Positions 36,913-50,869 of a stretch of DNA of 64,000 bases are shown piece after piece (position 1 is the first letter of the stretch; the number at the start of each line of letters is the position of its first letter). The position numbers were made by a program, and so were the translations under genes. Under the pieces are notes generated by a model. It was not told the origin of the DNA and made no database searches. It saw only the letters and a program-made list of their open reading frames with translations. This stretch comes from Mesaphorura yosii (Eukaryota > Arthropoda > Collembola > Poduromorpha > Tullbergiidae), in the NCBI GenBank assembly GCA_009869945.1, contig WIXG01000111.1:1-64000 (forward strand), in the 5' to 3' direction.

Positions 36913-39900
36913 GATGTGATCTGTAAATCAGTAAACGAAAGTACACGATAAATCGTTAATAAATCGTAAATCACGTCTCGTTTGTGTATCGTGTCTTGCG
37001 TTTGCGTCATGTCCTGATTGACATTGACAGGTAATGCAATTTACGTTTAATGCCAAGCCATGCTGCCAGGCGAAGCGAAGCCAATTTGTAATCTAACAAG
37101 TTATGATTGCCTGCCAACTTCCGCCCACTTTACCTGGACGACTTCGTGTACAGTTTACTCTTTATCTAAAGGGCATTGGAGCTGAAAATGAAAGCGTACT
37201 GGGAACGAGTCGAACGAAGGAAAATGACATGGACTATGGATCAAGGATACAAAAACTTAAGTCTAAGACCAAGACAAAGAAGTAAAGGTTAAGCCTCTGC
37301 TTTTGCCGTTGCTTTGCAGCCTGGATCATTAAAGATCTCTTTGTGGATAATAATCTCGTATTATCTCCCAAGCGGGTGGCAACGGCTGCAGGCGGGCCCA
37401 CCAACCCGCACCTTTAACCTTTCCGTGTCCTTTTCCCACACGTACTCATAACGAGTTCAGCCAAACATAAAAACTTTGCAAAGAATTAAAGTCTAACTCA
37501 ATATTTTCGCATTTCGTATTCCTGGAACTTGCAGCGCAGCCAGGCAAAAGAATAGGCAATAAAGTTACAAAGGTGAATTACTTTAATTACTTTCCTTTGC
37601 CCTTCGCTACAAATCTCCTGCATCATTTGACGAGGCTCGCTCGTAAAGCATAAAATGGAATTTTAAATAATGAGCTCTGCTCTTCTGGCGTAATTTTCTG
37701 TAGCGAATTCATTTCCTTTCCCATTCCCGTTCCTATACGTACCACACGTAACCTTTGAATTATTTACTGCCCGGGCGCTGTAAAATTCCGTTCCAATTTC
37801 GTTTCGTGCTGGACGGGTCGCGTTTTTGCTTTTTGCGTCTCATCCATCCAGCCTCATCTTGTCTTGTCTGAATACAATTTAATAAACGGCAGAGGCCTTG
37901 TTTTGAATTCGAGTGTACGCTGGACGTGTTACCCATCACATCGAACTACTGCACCCGAATCGTTTCATATGCATTTTAATAAGGATTTCTCTACATTGCA
38001 ATGGAGAAAGCTGGAGAAAGTCGACTGGAAAAATCTAATGATGAAGTATAAACTAAAAAGAGCACGGCACGACGGCGCACATACGTCGTTTGTGATCTTG
38101 TGTACATCAATGGACAAGATGCCAGCGTCTCAATTTCCCCGAACCGAAATAAAGACGAATGCTGTACTTTACTTTTTTCTTTTCACTTTACGCATGGCGA
38201 AGGACGCCATAAAATATTTACGACAATGACAAACAACCGACATTTTGAAGTGCTGGCTGCCCTTTAAAGGCTTTTCATGCCTGCAGTTACTTGACACGTA
38301 CTTTGCAAGATTGTAAATTTGTACATGCTTTTGTCGCCGGCGCACTTGAATCTATTGCTTTGCTAATCATGGCCTCGTATCCGTTATCAGCGTTGCGGTT
38401 CACGTAAATGTATGATTGCTTTGGTTTGAAATTTAGAGCTGTGGGCTACGAAAATGTTTGCGAAACTTTTCTACTTTCATCAATCTCATATTTCCTCACG
38501 GCGTTGCAGCAAGCAGAGTATTTTTACCCATTACTTTATTAGATCTTTCATCTTCTCGCCCGGCACGCAATTAGGCTGATGAATAAACTTTGCCACTTAA
38601 TTGAACCACTCATTCGAGCCTGGGCTGCGGGCTTGAGTGGCATATTAATAGATTTTTGCAGGGAGTTCTTAGAAATCGGTGTGACAGCATTTCGATCGAA
38701 TTTCTCGTGTGATGTGCGCTCGTGATTTGAAAATTTCCAACGCTGCTCGCGCACGCCCGCCTGCCCGCTGTTAAAGTAAATGTTTGCCTTGATCAAACTC
38801 AGGAACAGCTCTACGTTTTCGTTATGGGTGGGTTGCAGAATTCAGAAGACAAAGCAGCAGAGGCGATGTTGACAATTGGCGTAGGCGGACAGTTACACAG
38901 TTCTTACGTGTAAGCTGTCCATTTCGGTAAAATATGACTTATAAGAAATAAAATTGTTATCTTCAATTCTGGGTATAATCCCCGTATTTCTAGAAGACAC
39001 TTTCAGGTGTGCGAGCCCGGGCATTGTGTCTAAGGACTTACACAGTCGTAGTCGTATGGCTTTCACTCCGAGATCAACTCAATAGATTTCTTTTACAGCA
39101 ATGTGACCTGGCAATGCACGTAATATTTATATTGCTACACGTCTGCATTGACACGACTTGGAACATCACAAGCTCAAGTCAGCCATGTCCTCATAAACTT
39201 CTGGATTCTGGTGAAATGATGTTTAGACTGAATCTCGTGTGTGGGTTTTTGCTGATTCGAATTCATTATTGCCCTAACTCTAATTTTAATCAGAACATCA
39301 AAGGTATGTTCCTCAAAATGAAAAGGTTCATGCTAGACTGACTCAGACGTCATTCATGTACGTGTGATATAATGCTAATGATTGATCGTGGGAAGCCTTT
39401 CCTAATCAGTGCTGAGCCTTAATTGAACCCGAAATTAGCTTTGGTTCATCATCAAATAACGTGAAGCGTGTCGCATTCGAGTCGCGCGCGCAGTCGAGAT
39501 GCTCTATAACTCTAGACAGCGATGTTCGAAGTGGCCCAGAAATGTGTTGTGACGACTAAATTTAGACCGCGTAATTATCCAGCGCGAAATGCGTCACAAA
39601 TTCAATAATTGCAAGCAGCAAAAATTAGAAACACGTACGCGACTGCGAAATGATGAGTCCTTCATGAGAAAATCGCAATACAACTTCGCAATTCGGAAAT
39701 CGCGTGGAAGAATGTTTTCAGCATTTCTCATTGCATGCATTAAATATGCATGAGAATTCCGAAGAAGTCTGATGCGGAATTCGGACGCAATTTAGCAAAA
39801 ACGAAACCTTGAGCAACAACGTCGTGTGTCGAGGATGCCCATCCGCTGGTAACTTTTCAACTGTATGCGGGAATTTGTTTACTTGTTTATTTACTGTGCA

Positions 39901-40079
39901 AATAAAGACCTCATGACCAAAGTACGTCAAGGAGATGAATGGACAAAGACGGACAAGATGAAGATGCGGGCGTAGCTGAAAGGAACCGTTGTACAAAGTT
40001 CCCAATTGTTCTTGAGAGCAAGTTCAAACAAAAAGACTGTGGACAAAGCAAGCTACCTACTAGAGTAGATAGCACTAAA

Positions 40080-40087
40080 TGACGTCA
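40080..40087. promoter_or_regulatory. CRE palindrome TGACGTCA
   Basis: A perfect eight-base CRE palindrome far from any called gene. It is recorded because four occur in the window. Function is unknown. Confidence 0.2.
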
Positions 40088-43041
40088 ATTCGAACAACTA
40101 ATCGAAAAATAATACAAAAGTTACACAAGATTCATGGAGATAAATTGTGTGGACGCGCCGAATTCCGACAATTTTCAATTTGTGCGAAGTGAGTCGTGAG
40201 ACAGTTCTCATAATAAAGTTATACTGTTGCGTGCCAAGTCAAGGCAGGGCAGGGCAAATTGAGACGAATACGTCTCGCATGAGTTTCCGAATTATGGAGG
40301 TGGAGTAGGCGGCCATGGTAGGCATATAGGCGTTCGACTGGAGTGAACTCCCATCCGAAGCTTCGAGGAAGTAAAAGACAGGCATTCGTGGGAATTTGAC
40401 AAATTGACATATCTCGCTTCCTTCTCGCCCTCGTTTGCATGGCATGTGATGCGTTCATTATGCCGTGTTTATGATACTGATATTTTGTTATCAGCCCACG
40501 CCATACCACGCCAAGAAAATTTCCAAGTCCCGTTTCTTGGAAATGTGGAAAGAAAACTTCCTTGAAAATGAAAGCCGAAGATTCCAGGCTATGCATTTTA
40601 TGAATACTGTCGCTATTCATTTCATTCGCGAGCTTCTGATAAAAAACAAACAACGAATCCCGAAGGCCGACGGAATTGCTGCCTCCACCGCCGTGATAAT
40701 GAATGAAGATGTATCAACCGCCTCGTCGCATTGCTCTCCATTATTAGTTGCGTTGCACTGGGAACAATTATTTATCTAGGCGAGCTTTGTTTCCATGAAT
40801 CATAACATTAATGCAAGTAGGCGATGAGACATCGAATCACTACAATGCAATGGTTCAAAAGCTTACTCGTGAATCATGGTTGCATGGATGAGTAAGCATT
40901 TGCACTGTTTTTGCTCCATCACAAAGGAAAACAACAAACGCTTTCTCTGTTTATGAAATATGGTTTTAGCGAGCTGTAAGCACAGTTTATTCAGCTCCAC
41001 TGGTCCGGATTTGGATTTGGCCTCAAAGCGAATCCGAATTCAGTACACAAAGCCCTCAAGGAATTCGCGATTTCGGATTCGTATGCGAATAAATCATGGT
41101 TATAATCGTAAAATACCGGATGCAAGCCTGAACGGTTTCTGCTCCTTGCCTGCCTGCTACTCGCTTGCTTGCTTTATTGGCAGGCCAGGCCAAGCCAAAA
41201 ATAGTAATAATGCACGAATTTCACGTATCTCACTGTTTTACGTCATGCAACCCGAACATAAAGAAAGCTGGTCAAAACTGCTTTAAGCAGCAAGCAAGCC
41301 GCTTAAAACAAAAGCAAAGAATAAGAATAAGAGCTTAATCGGTCTCATTTCATTACCTTTCTACGTAGAAAAGTCCAATAACACGATTAATTGTTGCAGT
41401 TATTTTCGGGACACGGAAATGGAGGGACCAATTCACGCTCTATTTTTAGATGCACGAAAACAATAGAGTTCGAGTCTAATAATTGCAGGTTTCACAAACG
41501 AGAAATGAGGTACCACGCTGAGACGAAGTTCTTATGCACAGTAACACTGTACTGTAGATTTCTCCGCACGCAGAAACTGTGACGTGACGTGACCGTACTT
41601 CGGCAAGAACTAAAACTCAACTGAACGAGAGTCCATGAGCCGAGAAAGCCTTACGCTCACGCTTGCCACCCGTATGCTGTTATGATGGCTTCGTCCTGTA
41701 CTGGAAAGTACAAGAAGCCCACCTACGCACAAACTCGATGCTTTCGTACGTTGTTCGCTGATGACGTGCTTACTCGCGTAGTCCAACATACTGTACTATC
41801 GTGCTGTCGAAGGCTTTCTCCCTCGCTTTTGGACAATTTGTTTAAGAAAGCCTCAGAAAGTTTTCTCAACAGCTTTCCAGGTTTCTGAATGAACTCTTAT
41901 CGACCTTTCTTATCCCACGCCGCCCTGCTGCGACCTGCAGTGTCAAGTTTTCCTAAACCCTTTCTCCTGTTCGGAACCGAAGTTCTTTATTTAATCTACA
42001 TCTGCCCGTCTGTCTGCCTTCGAATTAATCTCATCACCTCGTCTGTCATTTGCAATTCAGGTTAATATTGAATTTGGTGTTCGAAATTCGGGCTGCGTCA
42101 ATTGAATCAATTTAAAATGATGAAGAGAGGCCGGCAGGGCTGAAAACATGCTGTTGGTTTCTGTTGGTTTTAGATAAAGTAAGTCAGTCTCGATTTTTAA
42201 TTCAACTTTCCAATGAAAACAGTCTTTAGTCGTTGCAATACTCGGCAATCCGGAGCATGGAAAAAGAATGTGCACGGAACTTCCCTTTTCAGCTCATTGC
42301 TGTTATTAAAGATAAATATTTGGGATGCTATAAAAAGATTTTTCATAGCATCAAATTACTTGAAAACATCCTCCGGATGCAAGGCGAGAGCTAAGACGAA
42401 CCGGATTAGCCTCCAACACAATACCGCCAGGAATCTTTGGAATGGAATGAAAGCAATCCAAGAAAGTGCTATGCTGACGCGACTACGACGTAAAGCAATT
42501 TCTATTCGTTTCCTTCGGATGCGGTATTGCACGACTGAATCTTAGAGTGTGCTACTTGTTATCCTCAACATGAAAGGAGTCAATTTAAGTCGTGTGGTGT
42601 AGTCGTGTTTTGGAATTAAAATGGAGTCTGTCCCGAATCTTTCCAGGAGCGCAGAAGCTCCTGTAATTTCATTCGTTGTTTGTTAGTTGTTCAATCAAGC
42701 GACGCCTACGTGATTTGGTTGGGTATTTTACCGGAGTGCACCGCAATTCATTGAACCCATTCAAGTAACGTGTAGAATTACAGAATAAAGGCAGACACTG
42801 CCATCACTGTCTGTTGTGGTCAGAGTACTTAATGGCAGCTTACAAGTTAATCATTGTGGAATTAATTCGAAAAACCACAACTGACAGAAGCAGTAAGTAC
42901 CGCAACGGTAACGGCAACAGCAGTTTAGCACTACAGATAATAGAAAAACAAGTTTGTGCTCTCTGCCTTTCCCGTTGCCGTTGCTTTTCATTGCACTACT
43001 TTCACTTATTCGCGAATCGCAAATCCCGACTCGGTCGGTCA

Positions 43042-43064
43042 TTAATTCATTCATTCATTCATTT
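43042..43064. repeat. ATTC tetranucleotide run
   Basis: Consecutive ATTC units interrupted at one end. Similar runs occur at 43969-43983 (GAAT) and 44473-44487 (ATTC). A simple-sequence repeat. Confidence 0.7.
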
Positions 43065-43221
43065 CGTTGGCTACTGCTGCATGATGCCATGCCATAAAAT
43101 TGCCCGTGCGTTCATTACTTTGAGTACAGCGGCAAAAATAAAAGTAGCCTAGCATGTTCTAGCAAGCATTCAGATTCAGTCTGGCAAATTATGCAAATCG
43201 CCAAAAAGAAATCAAATTGTT

Positions 43222-43229
43222 TGACGTCA
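43222..43229. promoter_or_regulatory. CRE palindrome TGACGTCA
   Basis: A perfect CRE palindrome inside the long gene-poor region, with no adjacent gene. Confidence 0.2.
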
Positions 43230-46200
43230 CTACTGCACTCTCTCTGCGCCCTCCTTCACTCCCTCACTGCCGTTGATACCTGCAGGCGTCAACGCCAACG
43301 TCAGCGCGAGACCAAGATGTACAGCGTTGAGCGTATTAAGAAATACACATAAAAGTACTTCACTCCAAATTGAATACGTGTCGTGCACTCGGGCACTTAT
43401 CCGTGTGCAAAATACAGATGCACAGGATTGGAGTTCGAGTGGAGTGGATCTGGTGGATTTTGCATTATCTGCTCCTACGTCCTTTCTACCGCCTGCTACC
43501 TGCGAGGTCTACTGTGATGATGGGTGGTTCGGTTCATTATATAAACAAGTGGGACGAAGGCGATACATATCCAAGCAATAAAACGTAATGCTACTTGATC
43601 TTAAAATAGAACAGCAACGACGTGGCTCGGTGGTGAAAGCTCCTCAACGGTGAAAGCATTGAATAAGGCCAAAGGTCTACTTGGAATCTGCCCGTTGAAA
43701 GGATGAAATTCTAGAAATGTTTACCAGCAGAAGCATGTCATACAAAAACATAATATAACACACGTCTAAGTGGCTGGCTGCCTGCTCTCAAGCCATGCTT
43801 TGCCAAGCCTTGCCTTACCGGATTCAAGTTTCGCTACTGCATCGGAGCGTTTTGTTATTGAGATAATAAACACATAAGAAGTCGGCTCCCGATAGTCGAC
43901 TTGTGAATACGATTTTTAGCTTTTCGTGAATGAGATTCCGGCGCAGCGCCGTGCGAGGGCAGAAAGCAGAATGAATGAATGAACTTTTCCAAACTAGCAC
44001 AATCGAATGCAGTCGAATCTAAATCTAGAGCAATTGATAGTCGGTCTGGAGTGTGCATAGTCTCGACCATAAAAGCGAAAGCTACATGAGGCGAATAAGG
44101 CTTTGCAGAAGAAGAATACAATAAAAGTTTGACGCAGATCTCGATCCACACCAGAGCACAATGCATTGTACTAACACTGCAAAGCGTTTCATTAAGGAGG
44201 TGCACCACACCCGAGTTTGCCAACAGTTTAAGGCATTACAGATCTGCTTTAGCTTTAGCTACATTGCAGCGTGCAGTGCAGAGTAAAGGAGAAAGTACGT
44301 ACGGATGTGGGTGGCCCAAGTTCTCGTACTGCATGCGGTATTTGACGTCTATAAATAGAATTTTGGGGAGAAAGTTGGCTCTGAAATGTATTCGTAGAGC
44401 GTCAGAGCCAACGGAGAAAGCATCGCATTGCACTGGAGAAAGCAAGGCGCCACGTAATACGTAAAAGAATAGCTTCATTCATTCATTGATCACAAGCTGC
44501 GTCCCAGTGCTCCATTCACGTTTCAGCCTGTTCTGTCTGTATTTTTGGCCGCGTATCAAATCTCATGAAAATATTTCCTCCGCAATCCCCGTGGCGTCCC
44601 ATGTTCAAAGGAATTACACCAATCGAGTTTACGGCAAGGCGGAATCCGGGACAGCATTTTTGCAAGACTTGCTAAATAAAAACGATGCACAGCATTTGGA
44701 ATACAGCGCATGGCATTGCTTTCAGAGAGCACATTATTCGCTCTCAACGGAGACTCGCTCATGAATGGACGAGATGTGAATTGAATTTCAATCCGACGAG
44801 GACGTTGATGCTTCCACATCCCATTGCAAACCGCAGCTAAATCCTGCGCCACATCATTGCGGAGTCCATTAAGAGATTTATGGGCCGTGGCCGCCTAGCA
44901 AACTTGACGTCGACGTTGCGTTGTTGCTGGATAAAAGAAATCAAAATCAATGCCTTTGCCATAGTCATTCATTGACACAGCCACGCAAGCCAAGCCACAG
45001 CTATAAGCCATATGGAATCAAAAGGACGTGATTGGCGATGCGAACCAATCACAATCGCGAGCTAGTTATGAGTTTACTTGAAGAATGCTAAAAATAGTAG
45101 AGCTACTTCGCATCAGATTCTATTTTTATGAGTTGTGTTGGCTCGCTGACTGGTTACCGGCTGGCCTAGGACAGAACCCAGCGAATGCCAACTCACGTCC
45201 GCCCGCTCGCTCGCCGTTCTTTGTAACTTGTATAACAATCTCCCACTTGGACATGGTTAGTTATCTCTTGCTTGATGCAATCCACGCCGGTGCTTTCACC
45301 ATGCCAGGCTATACCATAGGCGAAATGTTTCTTCAGGGAGCTTGTTAAGAGTGCTTAAACTAAAATTCTAATAATTCTACACGGGCGATCAAACAGCAAA
45401 CTCTTCGCTCCATATTCTTGGAAATTCTAAAAATAAGTACAACTCGACAGCTTTTCCTTCACATCCACTGAGTGCAGAGTTCATAATCGCTTAATAATGA
45501 GTTCACGCCCATATTTTCTACTTTTCTTCCATATGTCCATGATCTCAATACTTTTCCAGGCCAGCAAATCATGGGATGTGCGGGTGGCAGTCATTCAGAA
45601 GTGCCAGCACCAAACAAAGAAGACGAAGCTATTCTCTCGCTTTGATGTCTTTGAATAGAATTTCTAATGAGTTCCAAGGCCTTCCATTTCCATTCCCATT
45701 CCTGGCCTATTCGCGTGTTTACGAATGTCATCTTTAATTAAAGGTCCAAAACTAAGTAAAGCAGTAAACAAGACATGCCTCAAAATTATAGTTGGTTGAT
45801 GATTGCTACTGACGCACGTCCTCCTCCGCCGCGGCTCTCGGGACGTGAACTGAAGTGTTATTGTCCTCGTGGCCTCACTTGAGTTCTCATCTTAAGAGTC
45901 GGCGTTGATTCTCATCCCATAGGTTTCGAATTTATTTCCATATTGTCACAGACACAAGCGTCTATTTTTGTCATCACCGCATGACCGCACTAGTATTATA
46001 GCAATGAGTCCTTCAGTTACAATTAAAAGTTTCCACATAATTTAAATGGGTTGGAATTTTGCCATCACTCAAACAAATCTTTTTATCAATCACCAAAATG
46101 GCACCTTTTGTCAATCAAAATACGAAATCTCAAACAAAACTAATAATCAATCCGACAAGTTTTTTCATATTTCATACAAATAAATTTAATCGCCCATCAA

Positions 46201-49200
46201 ATTTTTTTTTTCATAAGTCACTATAAGATCCAACCAATATGTAAGACGCAAAAGCCAAACGCAAAAGTTATTGCCAAATTCAGGCTTTTTTTAGAACTTT
46301 CCAAACAATTCTCAAAAAATAGAATATGGAGCTCTTTCAATCAGTTGAATTGGAACTGATTCTGTGGTATGAGAAATAGCTGCAGCAATTTATTTGGCTC
46401 AACGACACTACCAACTTACTGTTCCCACTTTGGCATTTTGCACAGAAGAACTAGTCGAGGGCACTGATCATTCAATCGATAAGAAACATTATTTGAAATG
46501 ATTTACAAAAAAATGTTGTATAAACTCATTTATTTGAGTGATAAAAAGATTTTATTTGAATGATGGTTAAAATATATCCCAATTTAAGTACACGTTGGCG
46601 TGAGTTGGTCGTGGCTTTGCCGTTTCATGCTTCCTAAGTTTCCACTCCGTGCGTGGCAGCGGAAGATGGAGAAAGTGAAATTCTAACCGGGAAAAATAAT
46701 TCATGTGCATTGACTGAATTTGCTTTTGTGTTTCAGGTACGTGCACAATTTAATTAAGGTGGCTGGCTGTTCATTAGCACGGCTTAATTTAATTTTAAAG
46801 CGCCAAAAATAGCTTACATTATGAAAATAGCTTCCATTTCCACGCTTTCATTGAATGACATTATAGACAGTAGCTTTAGTCGGCGAATGACGTGATACTT
46901 GTTATGTTTAATGCAAATGTGCAAATGGTGATTGCGAAATTTCTTTGTGACATCGTCGTCATTTGATTATCCAAAACCCTGACTTTGAAAATCCTTAATC
47001 AAGGGTTACTACACGCACACATATCTCACGCCACTTTCATTTCATGGTGCAGGCGAGGCGCAGATGTTAGGAAACCTTGAGAATTGATTATTAAAGGCAT
47101 TAAGTATGCTGTAAGTTGCAAATTACTTTCATTCCGTCATTCCGTGCCTTTGCATATTGCTTTAACACTTTCAAGGTTAGCAGAAGCAGCCACACAGACG
47201 AGCAGTGAGCTTTGTACCTGGTCCGAGCTTGAATGCGCCGCGCCCCTGGAAATTTCAGAAAAAGCGTGGGTGGACGTGGCCGTGGACCTGCACAATGAAT
47301 AGACACAGCGCATAATGATTACGGAGCGGAAAATTCTGTTCAGGCGCTAATTTCTTTCTCTTTCAATACTTTTACTCATTTATCATTCCACTGCCACTGC
47401 TCGTGCCCGCTTTCATCGAGTTTCAAAGAACTCAACGACGTCCGACTAGACAAGGCATCAATGTAAAAACGGCGTTGTCGCCGTCGCGGCACTGGATCTC
47501 GCTCGTCGTTGTCCCCAGCGCCTTCAAAGTCTTAAAACTTTTACCTCTTCACATTTCAGGTGTTATGGACCTTGAAATCGGCTTTGAATAAAGTTGAATG
47601 GAGAAATTTTACTTTAATCAAGCATGATTAAAGGTGGTTACGTTGGCGGTGCGCAGAATGTGGGCTGGAGTTCGAAATTTCCACTGAAAGCTTGTGAGAC
47701 TGTTGTGAATGCACCAGTCGAAGGCTAAATCACAACGTGTTCACTGCCTTGCTTAGTCTGGTACTCCAGTTCCAGTCCAATGCATGGCTCGTGGTTCCAA
47801 AACACTTCCTGAAAGTTAATTACTGATAAAACCCTCCCTCCCCTAGGCGTTGTGACAGCCTCTCATTCATTTCATTTCAATTTAACTATCGACAAGGCAA
47901 AGTACAAGTGCACATGGCTTCGGTCTCTTCAGACTCAATTTCTGAATTTCAGTCACACTGCAACGAATGACGAAAATAGGAAAAATCCAATTAATTAGAA
48001 GAGGAAATACAATTACGCAGAAATTTATCGCATTTCCTGTGTGCATTACGTAGAGTGCGACTGAACAATCAAATGAGGGCATTGAAGTAAGTGTCGGTCG
48101 GTGCAGGCTGCTGTTGACCTTCGAGACTGCCTTCGGCCTCAGCACTAGCACTCAGCACCACAAAGCTCGGAGATGAAACTCATAAAATGACAAGCGGAAC
48201 GGCAGGCTGAGGACATTCACATTCACTTCCAGGTTTCCAGATGCCACACATAATGGCAACATATTGTTCAAACAATAACAGACTTCCCATTAACAGCACG
48301 TGCTTGGAGTGAATGACATTGATTCCTGCGAAGCGAGTCACAAGTACAAATGCGAATGTGAAAAATTATCTGGACACTGACATTGAAAGCTTTGTTATTA
48401 AAGATTATAGTTTATTGTATTGACAGTTGGCTCGGCTGGCTGGGCAAGCTTTGGCAGTTTATATTTATAGCTTTCACCAGCTAGCGAAATGTTCTGCTCA
48501 TAATGATGGAATGGGTAATGGAATTATGTGAGTGATGTCCTTCATAAAAACTAAGCTACAAATTGTCTGCAATTTGCCGTTGCTTCATGAAGACTAACCC
48601 GTGATTCATGTGTTATGAATAAAATTTTATGAGTTCCAGTATTTCCGCAGTGTATACTGTCAAGGTTTATGGGCCGGGCCCTTTATGAGTTTGTGGGAAA
48701 AAGATGGAAATGGCTCCATTTCCGAGATGGGCCGCTTTCAGTAGTTGTTGAAATATTTCAGCCTTGTGCTTTCCTGGAAAATCTTCTTGTTTTTCTTTAC
48801 AAGTGCGCATGGTCGTTTGTGGGTGGGAAAGCTGTTTGCCCAACATGCACGCTTTGCTTGTTTAGAAATTGTTTAATCATTTCAAAAGTGCCCTGCTATT
48901 GATCTTATTATTGAAACATTCTTTGAAATCCACTTGGGTTTAAATTGCAGGATGCTTTACAAGAGTTTTCATCCCAAAACAAGTGATTGAAGTGACACGC
49001 GCTTGCATTCGTACTTGAGGACTTCCATCAAAGAAACGCCCACGCACGTAGCCTTGAACTAAACTAAGCTGGCCCGGTTGTTCTGTCATTGTGCCATGCT
49101 GCTCCGAATTTTTGTGCCTTGCGGCTCGCGCGGAATCTAAATTCTATTTATCCAAGAAATTCTTCCGCGTCACGCAATTGTGTGGCATTGACAGTTCGGA

Positions 49201-50829
49201 GTACGAGCACAAATGGTAATTTTCTGCATGTTGCTCTCGAATACGTGACAGACGCACGACTTGTAATTTTCCATCTCTATACTAGGTTTTATTAGATTTT
49301 AACTCGGATCTCAGATGAAGTTGGTGTTTGTGTGCTGTGCTTTGATCCATTTCATATTGGCTTTGCAGCAGGAAATTTGACTCCGCTTCGACTAACGACC
49401 AAGACGTGTCGCTGTCGCTTTTTAAATTGATGGTTGGTCTCGGTTTAAGATATTGAAATCGCGAACCGTGTTAGGGTTTCAGCTTCTGCAGTAAAGTCTG
49501 GATAGACAGCCCAGCCATTTGATTGATGACAGCGAGTAGCGCAGTGGCAGACTGATGACGGCACGATTTATTACTTTTTCCAAAGCTAATAGCAGATTCG
49601 AGAAGCAGAGAGCAAGTAAAAGTTCATCTATTGCCACGCGGTGAAATCACGCATACTTGTGATAGTCATGAAATCAGCTGCCTGTAGAAGGCTTCAGGCC
49701 ATTTCATTCATTCACGAAAAACAAAATGACATTTTGCCATTTTGTTCGCATATATGAACATGGCTGACAAGTTACTGCAGTTCACAATAACACCAGACAG
49801 AAGTACACTGAGTTGTCATTCATTGGCGCACGCCACCTGCAAGGCAACGCCGGTTCCGTTGTTTACAAGAAATCGATTTGCAGCTGCTTGACAAGCGTCT
49901 AACTGCCTGCAATTAGCTAATGAACAAGCTTTCAGGCCAAACCTTTGAGCATAATTCAGGCTTTTACTGATATTGCGTATTCCCAAGTCCTCCGTGATTC
50001 CATGATACTTTTTAACAGCTCATATTTTTGTCCTTTAGCTCATAGTGTTTATCCGATAGAAATACTCGGAGCTGTGTCTCCAACTCATTCATTAGCCTGT
50101 TAGTTTCCAGAAAAAAGTTATCCAGGCTCCGAGAAATACGGAAAATTGGATGGTGCCCAACCAGAACTGGATTGGATTACCTGAAAAGTTTGGAGTACTC
50201 AAACCAAGGTAGCAAAATCCAGACTTCAGCCTCGTGTCGGAGTACCTGGCGGGATGTAAATTCAAACAACTGCTTAATTCAAAAATAGACTGCAACTGGA
50301 AATTGCACACCTGAATGGCGACTGTCAAATCTAATCCATGGTTCCACAAAATGCTGCTTTAAGTTTCATTGTCAAATCCAGTAATCTGAATAGACACAAT
50401 CTGCCTAAGAGTTCATCCATTCGAATCGAGTTTCATGGTTTGCTGGACTATCAAATTATAGCGTCCGTAGACATGACTAGCTGGAACTGGAAAAACTGCG
50501 ATGTAGTCGAGAGAACTCGAAGCACGGAAGGATAGACATAATAATCGTCGTCCGCGCGAAATAAATGTTGAGCCGTGCTATTACCCTGCTCGTAAACTAG
50601 ACACATGCACAGTTCTTTAAAATACTTGTAAACAGTAAGCAATTAAATAATCTCATTTCCAGCAAGGCACGATATTTTCGTGTCGTGTGCACAAATTGAG
50701 CAATTTGGGGCATTAAATTCCTAATTACAAGTATAAATTTGCAAAATGTCCTACACTTAATGCGTGTGTGGAAATTGAAATTCAGGGCACGGACAAACTC
50801 GATCAATGTATCCTAACGTAGGAGGGCAA

Positions 50830-50835
50830 TTTATT
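50830..50835 (-). terminator. Poly(A) signal of carboxylesterase 3
   Basis: TTTATT reads AATAAA on the minus strand, 35 bp after the stop codon. Confidence 0.5.
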
Positions 50836-50869
50836 CTAACAAGTATGTCAATTACAACAAGTATAGCTA

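Larger units (their letters stand above)
36913..50869. other. About 14 kb without a recognisable gene
   Basis: All open frames in this stretch are short, carry no family signature and lack linked splice sites. It contains ATTC/GAAT tetranucleotide runs (43042-43064, 43969-43983, 44473-44487), CRE palindromes at 40080 and 43222, and a high density of GGAGAAAG on the plus strand (38003, 38013, 44288, 44413, 44435, 46668). It could be intergenic regulatory sequence or a large intron of a gene whose exons lie elsewhere. Nothing identifiable as a transposon is visible to me. Confidence 0.5.

Noticed and set aside
37864-38229. Plus-strand 121-codon frame in the gene-poor region
   Set aside because: Composition looks random and there is no family resemblance. 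It contains two GGAGAAAG octamers that are better treated as part of the non-coding pattern.
42213-42545. Plus-strand 110-codon basic frame
   Set aside because: No recognisable domain and no transcription signals nearby.
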